DNA of 64,000 nucleotides from Adiantum capillus-veneris (taxonomy: Eukaryota; Streptophyta; Polypodiopsida; Polypodiales; Pteridaceae), in assembly GCA_014529385.2 (NCBI GenBank), contig CM043943.1, positions 159,910,247-159,974,246 of the forward strand. Reading direction: 5' to 3'. Of the stretch, positions 34,944 to 46,385 are shown one piece after another; the stretch's first letter is position 1; the number at the start of each line of letters is the position of its first letter. Under the pieces are notes generated by a model, which was not told where the DNA came from, did no database searches, and saw only the letters and a program-made list of their open reading frames with translations. The position numbers and the translations under genes were made by a program.

Positions 34944-36763
34944 ATGAATTTAAGATCAAGAAGACACATTCTTAGAGATCAAAAGGTGGCAGGTGATCAA
35001 GGTAGCTTAGTGTCCACCGAAGAGAGTGTAACTCAGGCAATGCTAGATCCATTAGCACTGATCATTGAGGAGGGTAGTGATACTGACACTTCATCCGATA
35101 AATCCTTCTTCATGATGGGTAGTCAATAGCGAGGAGGTTTCTCCAATGAAGGACCAATGCCAGGAGGAAGAAACTCCCTAAATCCTTTGAACGATTCCAA
35201 GTTCACTATAATCTTCTTAGAAGAAACAAACTCTAGAGGAGACCTAGTTTATTATGACTATCGAGGACGCAAGTGTATTTGTATTGAAGAAAGACTAGAA
35301 ATAATTCGAGTGTATGATGATGGAGATAGATTCCGAGACGAAAAGGGGAACCACTATCTGATAGTTAGTAACCCTGAGGATTACAACAAATATGGAGATA
35401 ACGTGGCAAAAGGAAAAATGGTTTCAGAGACTCAAGAACCGCCTACAAACATTGATCGACCCGGAGCTCTTTTTATGTATGATAAGAAAACAACCAGGGT
35501 CTCAACCTATAATGATAATGTGGGGATTTACAAGCATGAGAGCGAGGGAATAGTCTCCTACTTTCGATGCAAAGAACCCTACCCAAACGAATTAAGAAAA
35601 GACAAGGTTCTTTACTTATTTTCTTATGAAATTGCTATGGGGAAGGATATTGTTTTTGTTGATAGGTACGGGAGAGAATACAAACGTATTCTCCCATAGG
35701 AGGTAGAAAAGGAAACAATTCCAGAAGCATCAACACCATGCCCCCGAAGAAGTGCCAAGGGTCACCTACACCCCTAGCAAATGGACAAATCCTTTTTCAG
35801 AAGAGTATGACGTGACCTCACATTCTACTTGACAACAAACATTCAACTACCAAAACCAACCAGTAACTCAGCCATCATTGCAGGCATGGCTTCGACAGAG
35901 TGCAACATTAGAACAAGACCAAAACCAAGATGGTTATCCAGTCGCACGAGGGCTAAGGGATTTACAAGACCCACCACTCTATTCACAATATCAAGGCGAG
36001 AGTAAGACAAAAACGCAAGGGTCAACAGAGCCTGGAAGACAACCCATAGAACTAGTTCGAAGAGATGAACCATCTCTTGCAAAAACCGTCAGAAATTACG
36101 GCTTAGGAGCACCACTGGGAGAGGAACCCACTTACTACCGAAGGCTAGAGGAGGTATATGGATCAGGATGAGGAGATCCAATGATGAGATTTGTAGACCA
36201 TCGTAGAATTAGACCTTCTCAAGTGCAAAAATGGGTAAACAAGAAATACATGGGAAACAGAGATCCTAGGGATCATGTAGTAGCCTTTGCGCGTGTAATT
36301 AGAGCTGAAGAGGTCATAGATTTCCCTACCCAATTTGCAGGGTTTGGACTGACCCTAGAGGAGGATGCTGCTACTTGGTTTGACTCTATGGAGCGTAGAG
36401 ACTTTGAGTCTATGGAGGAGGTGTTTGACGAGTTTATTGAGGAATTATCACAAAGGGGGATAGCTCATAATAAAGTCTCACAAATCCATAAATTCAAACA
36501 GAAAGAAGGGGAATCTGTGCGAAAGACAGCCCTATGACTAAAAAGATATGTTAAATTCTGTCCTGTGGAAGAACTGCCAACTCAGTCCAGACTTATGCTT
36601 ATATTGATTCAAGGACTAAGGAATGCAGATATCCAGAAGGACTTACATATGAAGAGGAGCACGACGTTAAATGAGTTAAGTAAGGAGGTTCTTTACCTTG
36701 TAGACAATTGTGCGGTTTACAAGGAGGGTGAATCCAAGGATCTTGACGAGGATTCATCCTCAC
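34944..36763 (+). pseudogene. B1 gag, truncated
   Basis: Starts MNLRSRRHILRDQKVAGDQ. A TAG stop at about 35,127 and other lesions break it. The N-terminal domain (35,157-35,699) includes 'LVYYDYRGRKCICIEERLE', 'IIRVYDDGDRFRDEKGNHYL' and 'KDIVFVDRYGREYKRILP'. The capsid part (36,181-36,760) includes 'PRDHVVAFARVIRAEEVI', 'LTLEEDAATWFDSMERRDF' and 'KDLHMKRSTTLNELSKE'. It ends in 'EGESKDLDEDSS' at the duplication junction. Confidence 0.88.
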
Positions 36764-36788
36764 CAAGGGTTGCCACTAGGATTCATCC
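36761..36788. other. Duplication junction with templated filler DNA
   Basis: B1 gag homology ends at 36,763. Bases 36,761-36,780 are an exact 20-bp inverted copy of A1 ORF3 sequence at 24,039-24,058 (sharing CAC with the gag end). Bases 36,781-36,788 (ATTCATCC) repeat nearby gag sequence. Minus-strand A2 ORF3 resumes at 36,789 next to the short CT tract. This is a typical footprint of end-joining with template switching. Confidence 0.85.
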
Positions 36789-38090
36789 GCCTTTGTCTTC
36801 CTCTCTCTCTCTTGGCCTTCCTGATCCTCTAGCAGTTGCCGTCGGAATTGGTCCACTTCTGCTTCTGTAAATGGTGCATGTGGGATATTTTCCGCCGTGG
36901 CATCCACAAGCTCAAAATTCTTAATATATTCTTCAAATCTATCTCTGTGCACCCTTCGGGATGATCCCGACATTGCTTCTAGAGACGGCTTCCATAGCTC
37001 GCTCAAATCTCCTTTGAGGGCTCTTTCGGCTCTGAAACTTTCCATCAGCCGCTCTAGCCGTGTTGCCTTCTGTGATTTCGTCTCTTTGACGAGCACTTGT
37101 ACAGATTCCTTATTTCCTTTCTTTAACTCTGGTTGCTCCTCTTGCACGGTCTCTAACCGGCGTTTCAACCTAGTGGAAACCCTTGGTGCTTTGGGCTGTT
37201 CCTCTTCCTTATCTTCCTTGAGCCTTAGCCAGTCATTTTGTGAGGGAGGGTCAGGCCATCTTCCCTTGGCGTGCAATTCCCCATAAACCACTTTAGTGAT
37301 TAGCTCACCCGGCACAATGTATGTGGGGTTCTTGTTGCCCATCTTCACCAGATTGTTATGTATATAAGCTGCATAGTTGATTACCTTCGGCTTGCTTTTC
37401 TGCATTGCCTAGGTGAATGTTGTGGCAATTGCTCCAGGCGGCATTCTATACTTTTGTGGCCGCTTTGTACACATATGGAAATAATGGTTGTACAACTGAC
37501 TCATGATTGCCACTTTAGGGTTGGCAATGTCTTCAAAGGTGTAGTTGCCTTTCTTTTCAGCGTACACCTTGACTTCATCTCTTCTTTTGGTTACACTATC
37601 CCTTTTGTTGGAGAGGTCTAGTGCAACTGCCACTACTTTCTCCATGATTATAATCTCCGTGTCTGGCTTGCCCTGCAGATCCGTAACTCGGGCCACTCCA
37701 TCTTCTTTGATTGTCGTCACAAATTCCCATACTCTTTTTATGTCGATTCCTACCGGCACAGCTTCAAAATAATTGTGGAGATTAATCTTCTCCAGGTACT
37801 GTGCCATCTTGCTTCTGACAAACTCATTGAGCTCCTGCGGTAGCATGGGTGAGCTTATCACATTTCCTTCGGTGTCTTTGAACACGCCTTGGTAGATCTT
37901 TAGATCATTTGACTCTAGCAGGTCCTCTTGGATCCACGTGCTGGTTGGGTTTAGAGTTCCTTATGGTATGACAAAAGGATCTACTTCTTCCAAATAATCT
38001 TTTATGGTCATCCTCTTCTTCTTTGTCGGTGACTTTGCGGCTGCCATAGATTCTGTTGCATTCAGTAGTCTGAAGTTAGCGTTTTTTCCA
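36789..38090 (-). pseudogene. A2 ORF3, N-terminal domain
   Basis: Frames 37,885-37,409 and 37,405-36,776 are one domain split by a stop (Trp codon to TAG) near 37,407. Blocks include 'MLPQELNEFVRSKMAQYLEK', 'GIDIKRVWEFVTTIKEDGVA', 'MSQLYNHYFHMCTKRPQKYR' and 'VINYAAYIHNNLVKMG'. The start codon region (38,087-38,080) is frameshifted relative to B2. The C-terminal coil is absent because the copy begins at the duplication breakpoint. Confidence 0.82.
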
Positions 38091-40720
38091 TATCAGCTAA
38101 GACACTGAGTTTTAACTATCCAAATAACTTGAAAATTGAAAATAAAACTTAAAAGGAACTTGTGAAACTGTGCATGTGCTCACAGTGCAATTTTGGCAAA
38201 ATTTTATCATTTATACATCCTACGCGTAGGATGCTTTTTTCATTAGATTTTGGTGATACTTGACATGCTGGTGGTCCTTGGCCTGTACAACAAGGCGATG
38301 TGATTGGAATTGGGTTTGGCCATCAAAAAGTGGATTTTTGGGCAGATTCAGGCTTTAGGCTCACAAATTGGGTAGAAAGTCCACAACAGGTAGCAAATGA
38401 TATCCAAATGGGTTGAAACTTGATATATGGGCTCCTTGCACCATGGTATTGGCTCCCATGATGTCATTCTTTGCACAGAAGTTTAAAAACATGCTGGAGA
38501 CATCTTATGCATAGGATGCCTATTTCATCAAAATGGTTGGGATTTGTTCTGTGGGTAGTCCTTGGCATGTGGAACATGGCCATGCTCTTGGATTATGATT
38601 TGGACAAGATTTGGTGTTGGTAAGACCATGTGTAGTGTTTTTGGGCTCAAAATGCGTATCTTGGATGTGTTGGGGGTCAAAAATGATTAGAATGGATTCA
38701 AACTTGATATGAGCTCTTGAAGATGATATGAATAGATCTGGAATGGAAAAACACCCTTTGTAGGCTAACAATGTCAAATAGACATCCTACGCGTAGGATG
38801 TCTACTTCATCATTTCTCGCAGGTGACCACACAGATTGGTTGGCAATGTGCCCATGAATGTATTGTGCAAGTTTCAAGTGATTTGGACAAGTTTTGGTAG
38901 GTCTATGGCCCATTATTGCCTCTATGCCCTGGCTTTGCGTTTTTTCATGCATATGAGGTCAATGGTGGTCCAAATGTGATGAAACTTGGTGGCTAGCATG
39001 TAAAGGCTATTCAAAAAATGTGTGTGATGAGAGTTGTTAAATTTGGTGCCCAGAAATGGCCTCGCGTAGGATATCTCTTGATGAATTTTTTATGGAAACC
39101 TACTGGTGCCTGCCCTTAGTCCCCCTGAGTCCCTTTTAAGCCTAATTTCAACAAAAAAGTCAAATGGATAGAAAGTAACTCCCTGTGTGGATTGCAGAGC
39201 CTCCGAGACGTTTTCTGACTTTTGGAGTGCTTTTTGGCGATGAAATTTCTTGATGTTGGCCTCCATAGCTTCCCGATCCCTTAGGGATCCTTGCCGTATG
39301 GTTTTTGTTGACTTTGGCTTCACCAAAGCTCCGTTTGGAAATTTGTCGCTCTAGAAGCACCCGTGGTTGCGTTTACATGTCATCGATGACTTGTGGTGGT
39401 CTACCACCATAGGACTTGGTTGTTGATGGTCTAGGAAAGCCGCTCGTGAAGTTTGGTGGCAAACGGACATGCGGTTTGACTGCGAGAGCTATTTGACGCT
39501 TTGTGTGTCTGATGCCGTTTCTGAAGTTTAGTGCCGCTTCGGGTCACCTTTTGGTCATGTGGGCTATATATACTTCTTGAGCATGTCGAGATGCTCCTAC
39601 CCATGAATTTTGGTAGCACTTGGGCGCCTCTCCGTTGATTTTCCAGTTGGTGGCCTCTTGCGGGGCTCTAGGAATTAGGGTTTCTTTCGATGGTTTTCTA
39701 CTACCTTTGGACATCCAAGACTGGTCTCCTATGCTAGGGTAAGCTGCCAATGAAGTTTCGTTGCTTTTGGGTTAGCCGTTAGGTGGCCACCTCTACTTGT
39801 AGGTTTCTACTGCCCGCTTTCTATGTGAACCCTACGCTAGTTTTCGCGACAAAACGACAAACATGCGCGAAAAGCTCAAGGTGGTGAGCCTACCTCTCAT
39901 GTCTGAAGCCTGTCGGGTAGTCGTGCGCATCGTAGAAGCTGCTGGAAGTTTTGTTCGCTCTAGGTGGCAGAAGTTCTCTCTCCAAGGTCAATAGTGGAAA
40001 TGAGCTAAAAATGAAGTGAAAAATTCTTATAATGGGGGTCCCCGAACCACTTTTCACGAAATTTGACATGTGCTTCTAACTTCTTGTGAGATGCGGTTTA
40101 GGCTCAAAAATTTCTTGATTTGGACTCCATTTGCCCAGTTTGCAAGAAATTTGACGTTTCGGTCAAAATCTGGCCAAATCACGCTTTCCGCTCCAGTCTT
40201 ATAATTGCACCCCCACTGTATCATAGGTTGTTCTATAGTCACTGATCATCCCCATATTTTTTGTTTTTCATTACGATCGTATTTCACTTGCTTTTTGTAT
40301 TTTTGAATTTTTCTGCCAAAAATTAGCAAAATTAAAAGGAAAATAGCAAATCAACCCCAAAAAATCCCCAAAAATCATAATAAATCAAAAACATCACTGC
40401 AAAACATTATACACTCACATGTAATTTTATGGCCGTATTTCTCCGTTTTACCAATATTTTGCCCGAAAAATGGCTATTTTTACTTATATACACACACCTA
40501 GGGGCTTGATTTGGCGTTTGGCCCCATATACCTGTAGATTCATGCTGTATAAGGGAATATGTATCTAGGTTGGTCCATAAAATTTTGCAATCAAACAACA
40601 ACCCATAAAAATACTCGAAAAACATGCCCTTTTTTGCTCTTTCTGCCATTGGGTCCGCATTTGAAAAGGCCTCCCCACTCCTAGCCGGAGTCCTCGGAGA
40701 CGACAGGGTATCGCCTTGGT
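38091..40720 (-). other. A2 second leader
   Basis: About 2.6 kb non-coding, colinear with B2 56,431-59,214. It holds four palindromes at regular spacing and the conserved GTTTTCGCGACAAAACGACA block near 39,840. Confidence 0.85.
38213..39076. repeat. A2 ORF3-leader palindrome array
   Basis: Centres: 38,224.5 (CCTACGCGTAGG), 38,509.5 (CTTATGCATAGG), 38,791.5 (CCTACGCGTAGG; 26-bp perfect palindrome 38,779-38,804) and 39,064.5 (right half only). Intervals 285, 282 and 273 bp. Confidence 0.92.
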
Positions 40721-42167
40721 GTATATGCCATGCACGGGTTTGAAAAAATTGTGCTAATGCATAGTCGTGTAATGTGGCCCTATTTTATGCATACTCGGTC
40801 AGTGCATGGAAACATTAATGTTGTGCAAGACAAGGGTATAAGCAAGATGCTTATTGGCATTCGCCGTCGAGGTTTCCTGTTTTCTTGGCAAGTAAAAGCT
40901 GTAACTCTACTTATCTTTGTTTGATGGTCTTTCCTGCAAAAGTCGTTTGCTTTGCCGCTACTGTTGATATGGCCATATTGGTCTCCTTGGAGAGAATTTT
41001 CGTGGCGGAATCGACCGTAGACCTTGTCTGTTTTGCTTTCCATTGGTAGCTTTTCTTTGCCGGTTTTTGTAGGTTTATTGCTACTGCCTTGGTTGCCATT
41101 GTTTTGTTGTTGATTGACATCCACATAAGTAGGTTTGTTGGTTGCATAGATCGAAGCTACAGCTCTCAGTCGTAGTTCATCTAGCTTTTCAAGATCATCT
41201 ATTCTTGAAGAGAGCTCATGCCCTGTCCATTCTAAACATTTAGCTACTCGTAGAGTTGGAATTAAAAACTCTATGGGTAATATGGCATTTAAGCCAACCA
41301 CCATGTTGTACGGTGTCATTCCTATCGATGTTTTGTAAGCTACCCTGTATGCCCATAGTGTTGAGTGTAGCTGGTGACCCAGTCCATCCTGGACTCTGAT
41401 ACAATTTTAGTGAGAACCGTGCATAGTGTTTTATTTGTGGCCTCTGCTTGTCCATTTGCTTCTGGATGATAATGTATGACCATGAATTCCTCTAGAAGAT
41501 ATTCAATGACTTCATTAACAAAATGTGTTCCTCGATCACTGACAATTTCTATTGGTAACCCGTATCGTACAAAGACATTCTCATACAAAAATTGTGCAGT
41601 GGTTCGTGCATCTGCTTTTTGTTTTGCCTTGGCTTCCGTCCATTTCGTGAGATAGTCCGCCACAATGATATATTGGGTATGGGTGCGATATGCAGTGGGT
41701 AAAATAGGTCCCACAAAATCAATGCCCCATTTTGCAAATGCCCTTGCTCCCATCATTGGCCGTAGTGGCATCTCATCTCTCTTTATACACACCTTGGTGC
41801 GCTGACAAGCGCACAACGCTTTACAAATTCTTCAGCATCCATATGTAATGTAGGCCACAATATTCCTACGGTTAAGACAATTTTTGCCGTCTTATCACTT
41901 GAATAATGGCCTCCACTTATTCCTCCATGTGCATGTTCTAGAATCAGCAGGTATTCACTTTCACTTGCACAAATTCTAAGTTGATTGTCCTTTCCTCGCT
42001 TATAGAGTTGGTTCCCAATTAACTGAAAGTCACGAGCCTCTAGCTGTATAGCCCTTTTCTGTGCTCTTGTTATGTTTTCAGGGAATGTCCTGGTGGTTAA
42101 GAAATCAATGATATATTGACTCCATGCAGGTGCAATGTTTACCTAAAACAATGTCGTGTGTTCCACT
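40721..42167 (-). pseudogene. A2 integrase and post-integrase remnant
   Basis: From right to left: H2C2 remnant (about 41,930-41,800), 'WGIDFVGPILPTAYRTHTQ' (about 41,730), 'VSDRGTHFVNEVIEYLLEE' (about 41,550) and 'YHPEANGQAEATNKTL' (about 41,465), covering the D, D and E residues. An internal deletion removed a few residues before the last box. At about 41,148 the sequence jumps to the post-integrase basic region ('NQQQNNGNQGSSNKPTKTGK'), missing the protease-like domain. The right end joins the first leader at a 3-bp microhomology (ACT). Confidence 0.85.
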
Positions 42168-42479
42168 CTACTCCTACTCATCATGTGAAATGGTATTTTT
42201 GGTTGCTTCCTGGTCTCTCCGGACTCTCAAGCTCTTCTTTCACCGCTTCTACCACTCCAACTCTTACTCTTTACAACACAACTCAACTAAAAACTTCCTA
42301 AGACTACCTAAATCTACCTATGTTGAAGGATCTAGGTGAGACACACGCTCCCTACACTCCCTCTAAGACCTAGAGAGTCCTCCACCCTCTGATCCTATCT
42401 AAATGTAAAACGAGACTCTTGGCAAGACAAAGAATCCCTATCCTCAAGGACTAGTCTCGGTCACCTACCTAAGGTTTTC
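42168..42479 (-). other. A2 first leader remnant
   Basis: About 310 bp next to the primer site, matching A1 30,903-31,227. The rest, including all first-leader palindromes, is deleted. Confidence 0.85.
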
Positions 42480-42498
42480 GTCCCCGGCAGCGGCGCCA
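42480..42498 (-). promoter_or_regulatory. A2 primer binding site (tRNA-Asp)
   Basis: Minus strand TGGCGCCGCTGCCGGGGAC, identical to A1 and one base from the LTR. Confidence 0.9.
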
Positions 42499-42499
42499 A

Positions 42500-43483
42500 T
42501 GTTGGACGGATACGCCGCGATGGACATCAGCACAACGAGAATTCACCTAACAAGATTTGTCAGCTAAGGATGAAGCTCGACCCGTAGGCACGTGGAAGCA
42601 AGCATAGGGTGTCAAGCTACACTCGACCGACTCCTAACTAATTCCTACAGAGATCTCTACCCAATGTCAAAGCTATAGCCTTCAGGAGTGCATAAGAAGA
42701 AACTTCCTACAATGCTTTCGAGAGCCGAACACCCATCAAACAATCTCGAAACACCATAGAACTTGAAGGAGACTCTACTAACACCAATAGGTCGCTCTCC
42801 CTAAGGTCTATGAACCAAAATCCCAACCCACAACACTTGGTGCAAAATCACGTAGGATGTTTGGCCGAAATTTACACGTCTTCGTTTTTGAAATCTAAAG
42901 TGCCTAATGTGTAGCTCTACTCAATGCGAACGCGTGGATATGCTGCAATGCAAAATCAGACAACATATGCTCATCGAATCACCAAATGAAGCTCGTAGAT
43001 GGAGCTCGCAAAATCGGACAACGTATGCTCACCGAATCACCAAATCAAGCTTGTAGATGGAGCTCGCAAAACCGGACCGTACGCGCGCACTGTAGGTAAT
43101 GTCGCGTAGCTCTCGTCGAGGGCAACACGCTGCACTTTTCCGCACGTGATTCCGACCACCGGTGCGCGCGTAGCGTCAAGATGAATCTCTCACTCTCTCT
43201 CGTACACAATACGCTCACTCACAGACTTCAAAACTTTTTAAAATGACAAAAAGGTGCTTCATTAAGGTCAAAAAGTGATATAAATACCATACAATTCTCA
43301 AACCCTAATTTCCAATTTAACCAGCTACTCAATCTAAATGTCAAGACTGGGATGCAATCTGGAAACTTCTGTAAGCCCCAATATTTACAAGGTGAAATGT
43401 CGGGTTTTCTCAATGAATGAATAATTACACAAAATAATAATCTGCCGAGCAGTCATTTTTCGTAGGGTGTGCAGCTTCTAACA
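42500..43483 (-). repeat. A2 5' LTR
   Basis: 984 bp, longer than A1's because of a ~61-bp internal tandem duplication (about 42,950-43,070). Palindrome half-site at 42,849-42,862 with one change. It is followed by ATAAT (43,484-43,488). Confidence 0.92.
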
Positions 43484-43595
43484 ATAATGGTAAAGTCGTA
43501 GGCAAGTCTAAAAAGACTCCATTATTAAGACCAAAGCTCCCGAGGTGTGCACCATATCCCACATAGTGGGCTCAACAAAACCGATAATAGATCCC
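43484..43595. other. Second copy of the 112-bp spacer
   Basis: ATAAT ... ATCCC, about 98% identical to 32,160-32,271. The ATCCC (43,591-43,595) pairs with ATCCC at 63,707-63,711 as B2's target duplication. Confidence 0.92.
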
Positions 43596-44559
43596 TGTTA
43601 GCAGCTGGACACACCCAACGGAAAATGACTACTCGGGGGAATATTATTTTTTGTAATTATTCTTTAATTGAGAAAACCCGACATTTCACCTTTGTAAATA
43701 GTGGGGCTTGCAGAAGCTTCAAGATTGCATCCCATTTTTGACATTTAGATTGAGTAGATGGTTGAATTGGAACATTAGGGTTTGAGATTGTAAGGTATTT
43801 ATACCACTTTTGACCTTAATGAAAAAACCTTTGTCATTTTAAAAAAGTTATGTCTGTGAGTGAGCGTACTGTGTACGAGAGAAAGTGAGAGTTTCATCTC
43901 TCGTACTGTGTACTAGAGAGAGTGAGAGTTTCATCTTGATGCTACGCGCGCACCGATGGTCGGAATCGAGTGCGGAGAAGTGCAGCGTGTTGCCCCCGAC
44001 GACAGCTACGCGCCAATACTTACATTGCGGGTGTACAGTCTGGTTTTGCGAACTCAATCCATGACCTATATATGGTGATTGAGTGAGGATACGTTATCTG
44101 TTTTCGCATTTCAACATATCCACGCATTCGCATAGAGTATAGCTATAGATTAGGCACTTTAGTTTTTGGAAACAACGACCTGTAAATTTCAACCAGACAT
44201 CCTACGTGATTTTGCACCAGGTGTTTAGGGTTGGGATTTGGGTTCATGGACCTTAGGGAGAGCGACCTATTGGTGGTAGTAGGGTCTCCTTCAATTTTTG
44301 TGGCGTTTCGAGAACGTTTGATGGGTATTTGGCTCTTGGAAGCGTTGTAGGAAATCTCCTCTTAAGCACTCCGGAAGGCTGCAGCTTAGACATTGGGTAG
44401 AGACCTCCGTAGGAATTAGTCGAGAGTCGGTCGAGTGTAGGTTGACACCCTATGCTTGCTTCCACGCGCCTGTGGGTCGAGCTTCGTCCTTAGCTGACAA
44501 ATCTTGTTAGTAGGTGGGTTTTCGCTGTGCTGACGTCCGTCGCGGCATATCAGCCAACA
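43596..44559 (+). repeat. B2 5' LTR
   Basis: TGTTAGCAGCTGGACACACC ... CAGCCAACA. It carries a ~42-bp tandem duplication at about 43,868-43,938 absent from the 3' LTR. Half-site AGACATCCTACGTG at 44,195-44,208. TATTTATA at about 43,796 is a candidate TATA box. Confidence 0.94.
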
Positions 44560-44560
44560 T

Positions 44561-44580
44561 TGGCGCTGCTCCCGGGGACG
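44561..44580 (+). promoter_or_regulatory. B2 primer binding site (tRNA-Asp)
   Basis: TGGCGCTGCTCCCGGGGACG, one base after the LTR. Three or so mismatches to the plant tRNA-Asp complement, so partly decayed. Confidence 0.88.
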
Positions 44581-46385
44581 AAAACCCTAGGTAGGTGACC
44601 GAGATTAGTCATTGAGGATAGGGATTGTCTGGCTTGCCAGAGTCTTGTTTTACATTTAGATAGGATGAGAGGGTGGAGGACTCTCTAGGTCTTAGGAGGA
44701 GTCTAGGGAGCGTGTGTCTGGCCTAGATCCTTCGACTTAGGTAGACTTAGACAGTGTTAGGTATTAGTTGAGTTGTGGTGTCGAGAGTAGGCGTTTGAGT
44801 GGTAGAAGCGGTGGAAGGATAGCTTGAGAGTCCGGAGAGGCCAGGAAGCAACCGATACACCAATATCACCATCTCACATGATAAGTAGGAGTAGGGTAAG
44901 TAGGACATCGTGATTTATGATCTGGAGCACTTCATGCATGTTATACTCGCTGTTAGGTTCATCACAACGTTGTAAAAGACGCAAAAGAGTGTTTGAAAGC
45001 TGAAGTGAAGTTCAAAAGTTGCTGTGAGTGTTTTTGAGAGAGCTGCAGAGCATTAGGAGCATTTTTGTCAGGTAAAAATGAAATTTTAAGCCAGGAGACA
45101 TCCTACACGTAGGATGTCTACAGGGTGATCTGGTGGAAATTTTGAAATTATGAGTTGACCAGTGTGTTCAGAAGGTAGGTTTTACCCTATTTTCGCATGG
45201 AAGGTGGAAATTTGACCATATCTTGACATGACAAGGCCAGATAGACAGAAATTGCCAGACATCCTACCCAAATTGTGCCAAGGCATTATTTTAACACCAA
45301 AACCATAGGATGGCTACATGAGCATGATCTGCATGATTTATTGAGTGCCTGAGGAAGGTTTCATCTCAATGGGATGAGAAAATTGGGTTTTAAGCAGACT
45401 TTAGCATTTTTGACTGAAAAGGGCTAGGATAGCTAAAATTGGGGTCTTTTGAAATCCAAACCAAAATCTAAGCTTAGCACTGGGTTGCTGACATCAAGGG
45501 GAAGCTGTGGCTCAAGTTTGGGGTCAAACATGCCAAATAGACATCCTACGCATAGGATGTGTTCTGTGTGATTGAGCACTCCAAATCCAGATTTGAGCAT
45601 ACCAAAGTGATAAGCACCTTAAGAGGAGCCCGTGATTTGCATTTGAATCCATTTTGAGCAGTTAGATATGCTACGTGTAGAATGTCTAATGCATGAAATT
45701 GGAGCGAGAAAATGACTGTAGGCATATCAGGGTGTTGTATAGCCAGAGGCAAGCCTCCTAGTCAATTTTGGTCCAATTTGGAGTTCATTTGACTAGTCAG
45801 ACCAACATCAGACTGCTGGAACAGATTTCTGATCAATTGACCAAGGTTCTAGGTGTCCAAATCAAAAAGTAAAATCAGCTGTGGACTCAGCACATCAGGG
45901 GGAATCCATAGTGCAAAAACTAGGCAAAACAGAGAAGGAGACATCCTACGCGTAGGATGTCTACTAGGGCTTAGTGAAGAGAAAAGCTGACCGAGGACAT
46001 AGGGTGATGTTCCAATTGACTTAAGTGTTCCATAACTTCTTTTAGAAGTGAATTTGGACCTTATTTGACCTTTTGAGGGAGCAAAGATGGAATTAAGACT
46101 TTCCATGTAAATTGACCAACATCCGTGGGAAGTACAGTTCCAGATTAGCAGACATAATCAAGAACATCTGAAGTGTATAAAATACAGTAGTGGTTGGGGT
46201 CAATCCTCTAGTTACACGAATCATTACTAAGACCACCTCTAGCGGTTAAATGCTTTGATTTGATTGTCAAAATTAAACGTTTGTGTACAGGTATATTCAG
46301 CGACGGCAAAGCAAGAAGTTGAGCGGAAACTGATCCTTTGCCAGGTGAGTGGTTGGATTTGTGTTAAGTTGCATTGCTCAGTTTT
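44581..46385 (+). other. B2 first leader
   Basis: About 1.8 kb between primer site and gag with no conserved frame. It contains the palindrome set below. Confidence 0.88.
45095..45963. repeat. B2 gag-leader palindrome set
   Basis: Centres: 45,107.5 (CCTACACGTAGG), about 45,268 (left half, CCTACCC), 45,550.5 (CCTACGCATAGG), 45,675.5 (degenerate, GCTACGTGTAGA) and 45,950.5 (CCTACGCGTAGG). Intervals about 161, 282, 125 and 275 bp. Confidence 0.92.

Larger units (their letters stand above)
32272..36763 (+). mobile_element. Element B1: 5' part of a plus-strand element (duplicate copy)
   Basis: LTR, primer site, leader and gag up to 36,763, where similarity to B2 stops at about 48,343. No pol, ORF3 or 3' LTR follows; instead the sequence switches through filler to minus-strand A2. 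B1 lacks 88 bp of leader present in B2 (44,867-44,953) and differs from B2 by several percent. Confidence 0.9.
36789..43483 (-). mobile_element. Element A2: partial minus-strand copy (duplicate of A)
   Basis: From the ORF3 microsatellite site rightwards through second leader, integrase, first leader remnant, primer site and 5' LTR. It has its own 3.4-kb deletion (42,167/42,168) removing gag, protease, RT, RNase H and most of the first leader, and another deletion at about 41,148 removing the integrase C-terminus and the post-integrase protease-like domain. It keeps the ORF3 start and leader that A1 lost. Confidence 0.9.

Noticed and set aside
36565-36870. 101-codon plus-strand ORF at the duplication junction
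   Set aside because: Its first two thirds are B1 gag and its end is antisense ORF3 read through filler DNA; a chimeric frame, not a gene.
43868-43938. 42-bp repeat in the B2 5' LTR as a functional enhancer
   Set aside because: Absent from the 3' LTR and other copies, so a private duplication after insertion.
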